Below, piece by piece: positions 7,685 through 8,392 of a stretch of 8,392 bases of DNA (positions are counted from its first letter, which is position 1; every line of letters begins with the position of its first letter). Position numbers and translations under genes: made by a program. The notes under the pieces are model-generated. The model saw only the letters and a list, made by a program, of their open reading frames with translations, did not search any database and was not told the DNA's origin. The stretch is from Flavobacteriaceae bacterium (GTDB taxonomy: Bacteria > Bacteroidota > Bacteroidia > Flavobacteriales > Flavobacteriaceae): contig JAESTG010000095.1 in assembly GCA_016763715.1 (NCBI GenBank), forward strand, positions 1 to 8,392, read 5' to 3'.

Positions 7685-8392
7685 CGGAGTAAAGAAAATA
7701 ACGTACATCCAGTTGCTATTGGTCCATGCCGGTTTTGCATTTGCCGTCTATACTTTTGGATTTATTTCGAAATTTCTACTGATGGCTATTGTAGTTTACT
7801 TTCTCATCAGGATTTTCTCAAATAATAACAGGAACGATGAAGTATTGATTGCAGCGGCTTATATGACTGGAATCGAGGTTTTCGCAAGAATGACTGGAGG
7901 TGCTATTTCTTATGAGTTTGCCAAATATGCTGTGATGGGATTCTTGTTAATTGGAATGTTTTATCGTGGTTTTAATAGGAATTCTTGGCCTTATCTATTT
8001 TATATAGTATTTCTAATTCCAGGAATCTTTTTTTCAGCAATGAACTTGGACTATGATACTAGTGTGGTTAAAGCTTTAGCGTCAAATCTAAGTGGCCCTA
8101 TTTGTTTGGGTATTTCGGCTCTGTATTGTTACGATCGGAGGATATCAAGTGAGCGACTTCAATATATATTGTTAGCACTTTTATTGCCAATTATCACTAC
8201 TACAGTCTATTTGTATGTATTTACGCCAAGTATACGTGATGTTGTTACAGGTACTCAATCTAACTTTGAAGCTTCAGGAGGTTTTGGGCCTAATCAGGTG
8301 TCGACCATTTTAGGGTTAGGTATGTTGATACTTTTTACAAGACTTTTTATTTATAAAAGTAGGTTGCTCAATATTATTGATATCTCGTTAAT
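7680..8392 (+). CDS. O-antigen ligase/polymerase family membrane protein (WaaL/Wzy-like), 3' truncated
   Basis: The frame is open from the TAA at 7674-7676 to the window's right edge and gives at least 237 residues without a stop. It is strongly hydrophobic, with likely membrane segments at about residues 10-28, 32-46, 82-95, 103-120, 160-181 and 207-224, counted from the ATT at 7680. The loop TQSNFEASGGFGPNQVSTI at 192-210 is typical of the O-antigen ligase/polymerase family (PF04932-like), where such a loop precedes a membrane helix. The protein would polymerise or transfer lipid-linked glycan on the periplasmic face of the inner membrane; Wzy and WaaL roles cannot be separated from a partial sequence. 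The start is uncertain: there is no ATG before 7782, which would remove the first membrane segment. ATT 7680, giving MNGVKKITYIQ and overlapping the preceding stop, and TTG 7713 or TTG 7719 are the candidates. I placed the start at ATT because the KK-containing lead looks like a cytoplasmic N-terminus. Confidence 0.85.
   Translation, partial: MNGVKKITYIQLLLVHAGFAFAVYTFGFISKFLLMAIVVYFLIRIFSNNNRNDEVLIAAAYMTGIEVFARMTGGAISYEFAKYAVMGFLLIGMFYRGFNRNSWPYLFYIVFLIPGIFFSAMNLDYDTSVVKALASNLSGPICLGISALYCYDRRISSERLQYILLALLLPIITTTVYLYVFTPSIRDVVTGTQSNFEASGGFGPNQVSTILGLGMLILFTRLFIYKSRLLNIIDISL

Overview
The window is a stretch of an AT-rich bacterial surface-polysaccharide (O-antigen, capsule or exopolysaccharide) biosynthesis locus. 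All recognisable genes lie on the + strand and are packed nearly end to end. Three features suggest a member of the Bacteroidota, probably a flavobacterium: low G+C, no clear Shine-Dalgarno sequences before the starts, and protein sequences that resemble flavobacterial glycan clusters. That assignment is an inference from style; the window contains no marker gene that proves it.

Layout. (1) Bases 3-59 can be read as the hydrophobic C-terminal tail of an upstream gene, possibly a flippase. (2) 65-1429 encodes a GT-B-like, capsule-type transferase without a confident family name. Its true start is probably GTG at 65, although the frame stays open to the left edge. (3) 1429-2559 encodes a GT4-type glycosyltransferase. 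(4) 2559-3451 is a class I SAM-dependent methyltransferase split by a one-base frameshift near 3062. (5) 3497-4564 encodes a second GT4 enzyme. (6) 4568-5485 encodes an FkbM-family methyltransferase. (7) 5508-6620 and 6620-7684 encode a third and a fourth GT4 enzyme. (8) From about 7680 to the right edge runs the N-terminal 237 residues of a multi-pass membrane protein of the O-antigen ligase/polymerase family, with no ATG at its expected start.

How the genes work together. The four GT4 enzymes, and perhaps the first transferase, would add sugars one after another to a lipid-linked oligosaccharide on the cytoplasmic face of the inner membrane. The FkbM enzyme, and the second methyltransferase if functional, would O-methylate sugars. 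The repeat unit would then be flipped, possibly by the product of the gene ending at 59, and polymerised or ligated by the membrane protein at the right end. This is the usual Wzx/Wzy-type logic. Three gene junctions are TAATG stop/start overlaps and the others are 3 to 45 bases apart, so the genes are probably one operon transcribed from a promoter left of the window.

I see no RNA genes, mobile elements, CRISPR arrays, convincing promoters or terminators, and no gene-free stretch over 300 bases. I found no sign of a novel system. The points most worth checking are the frameshifted methyltransferase, the disputed start at 65, and the missing canonical start codon of the polymerase/ligase gene.
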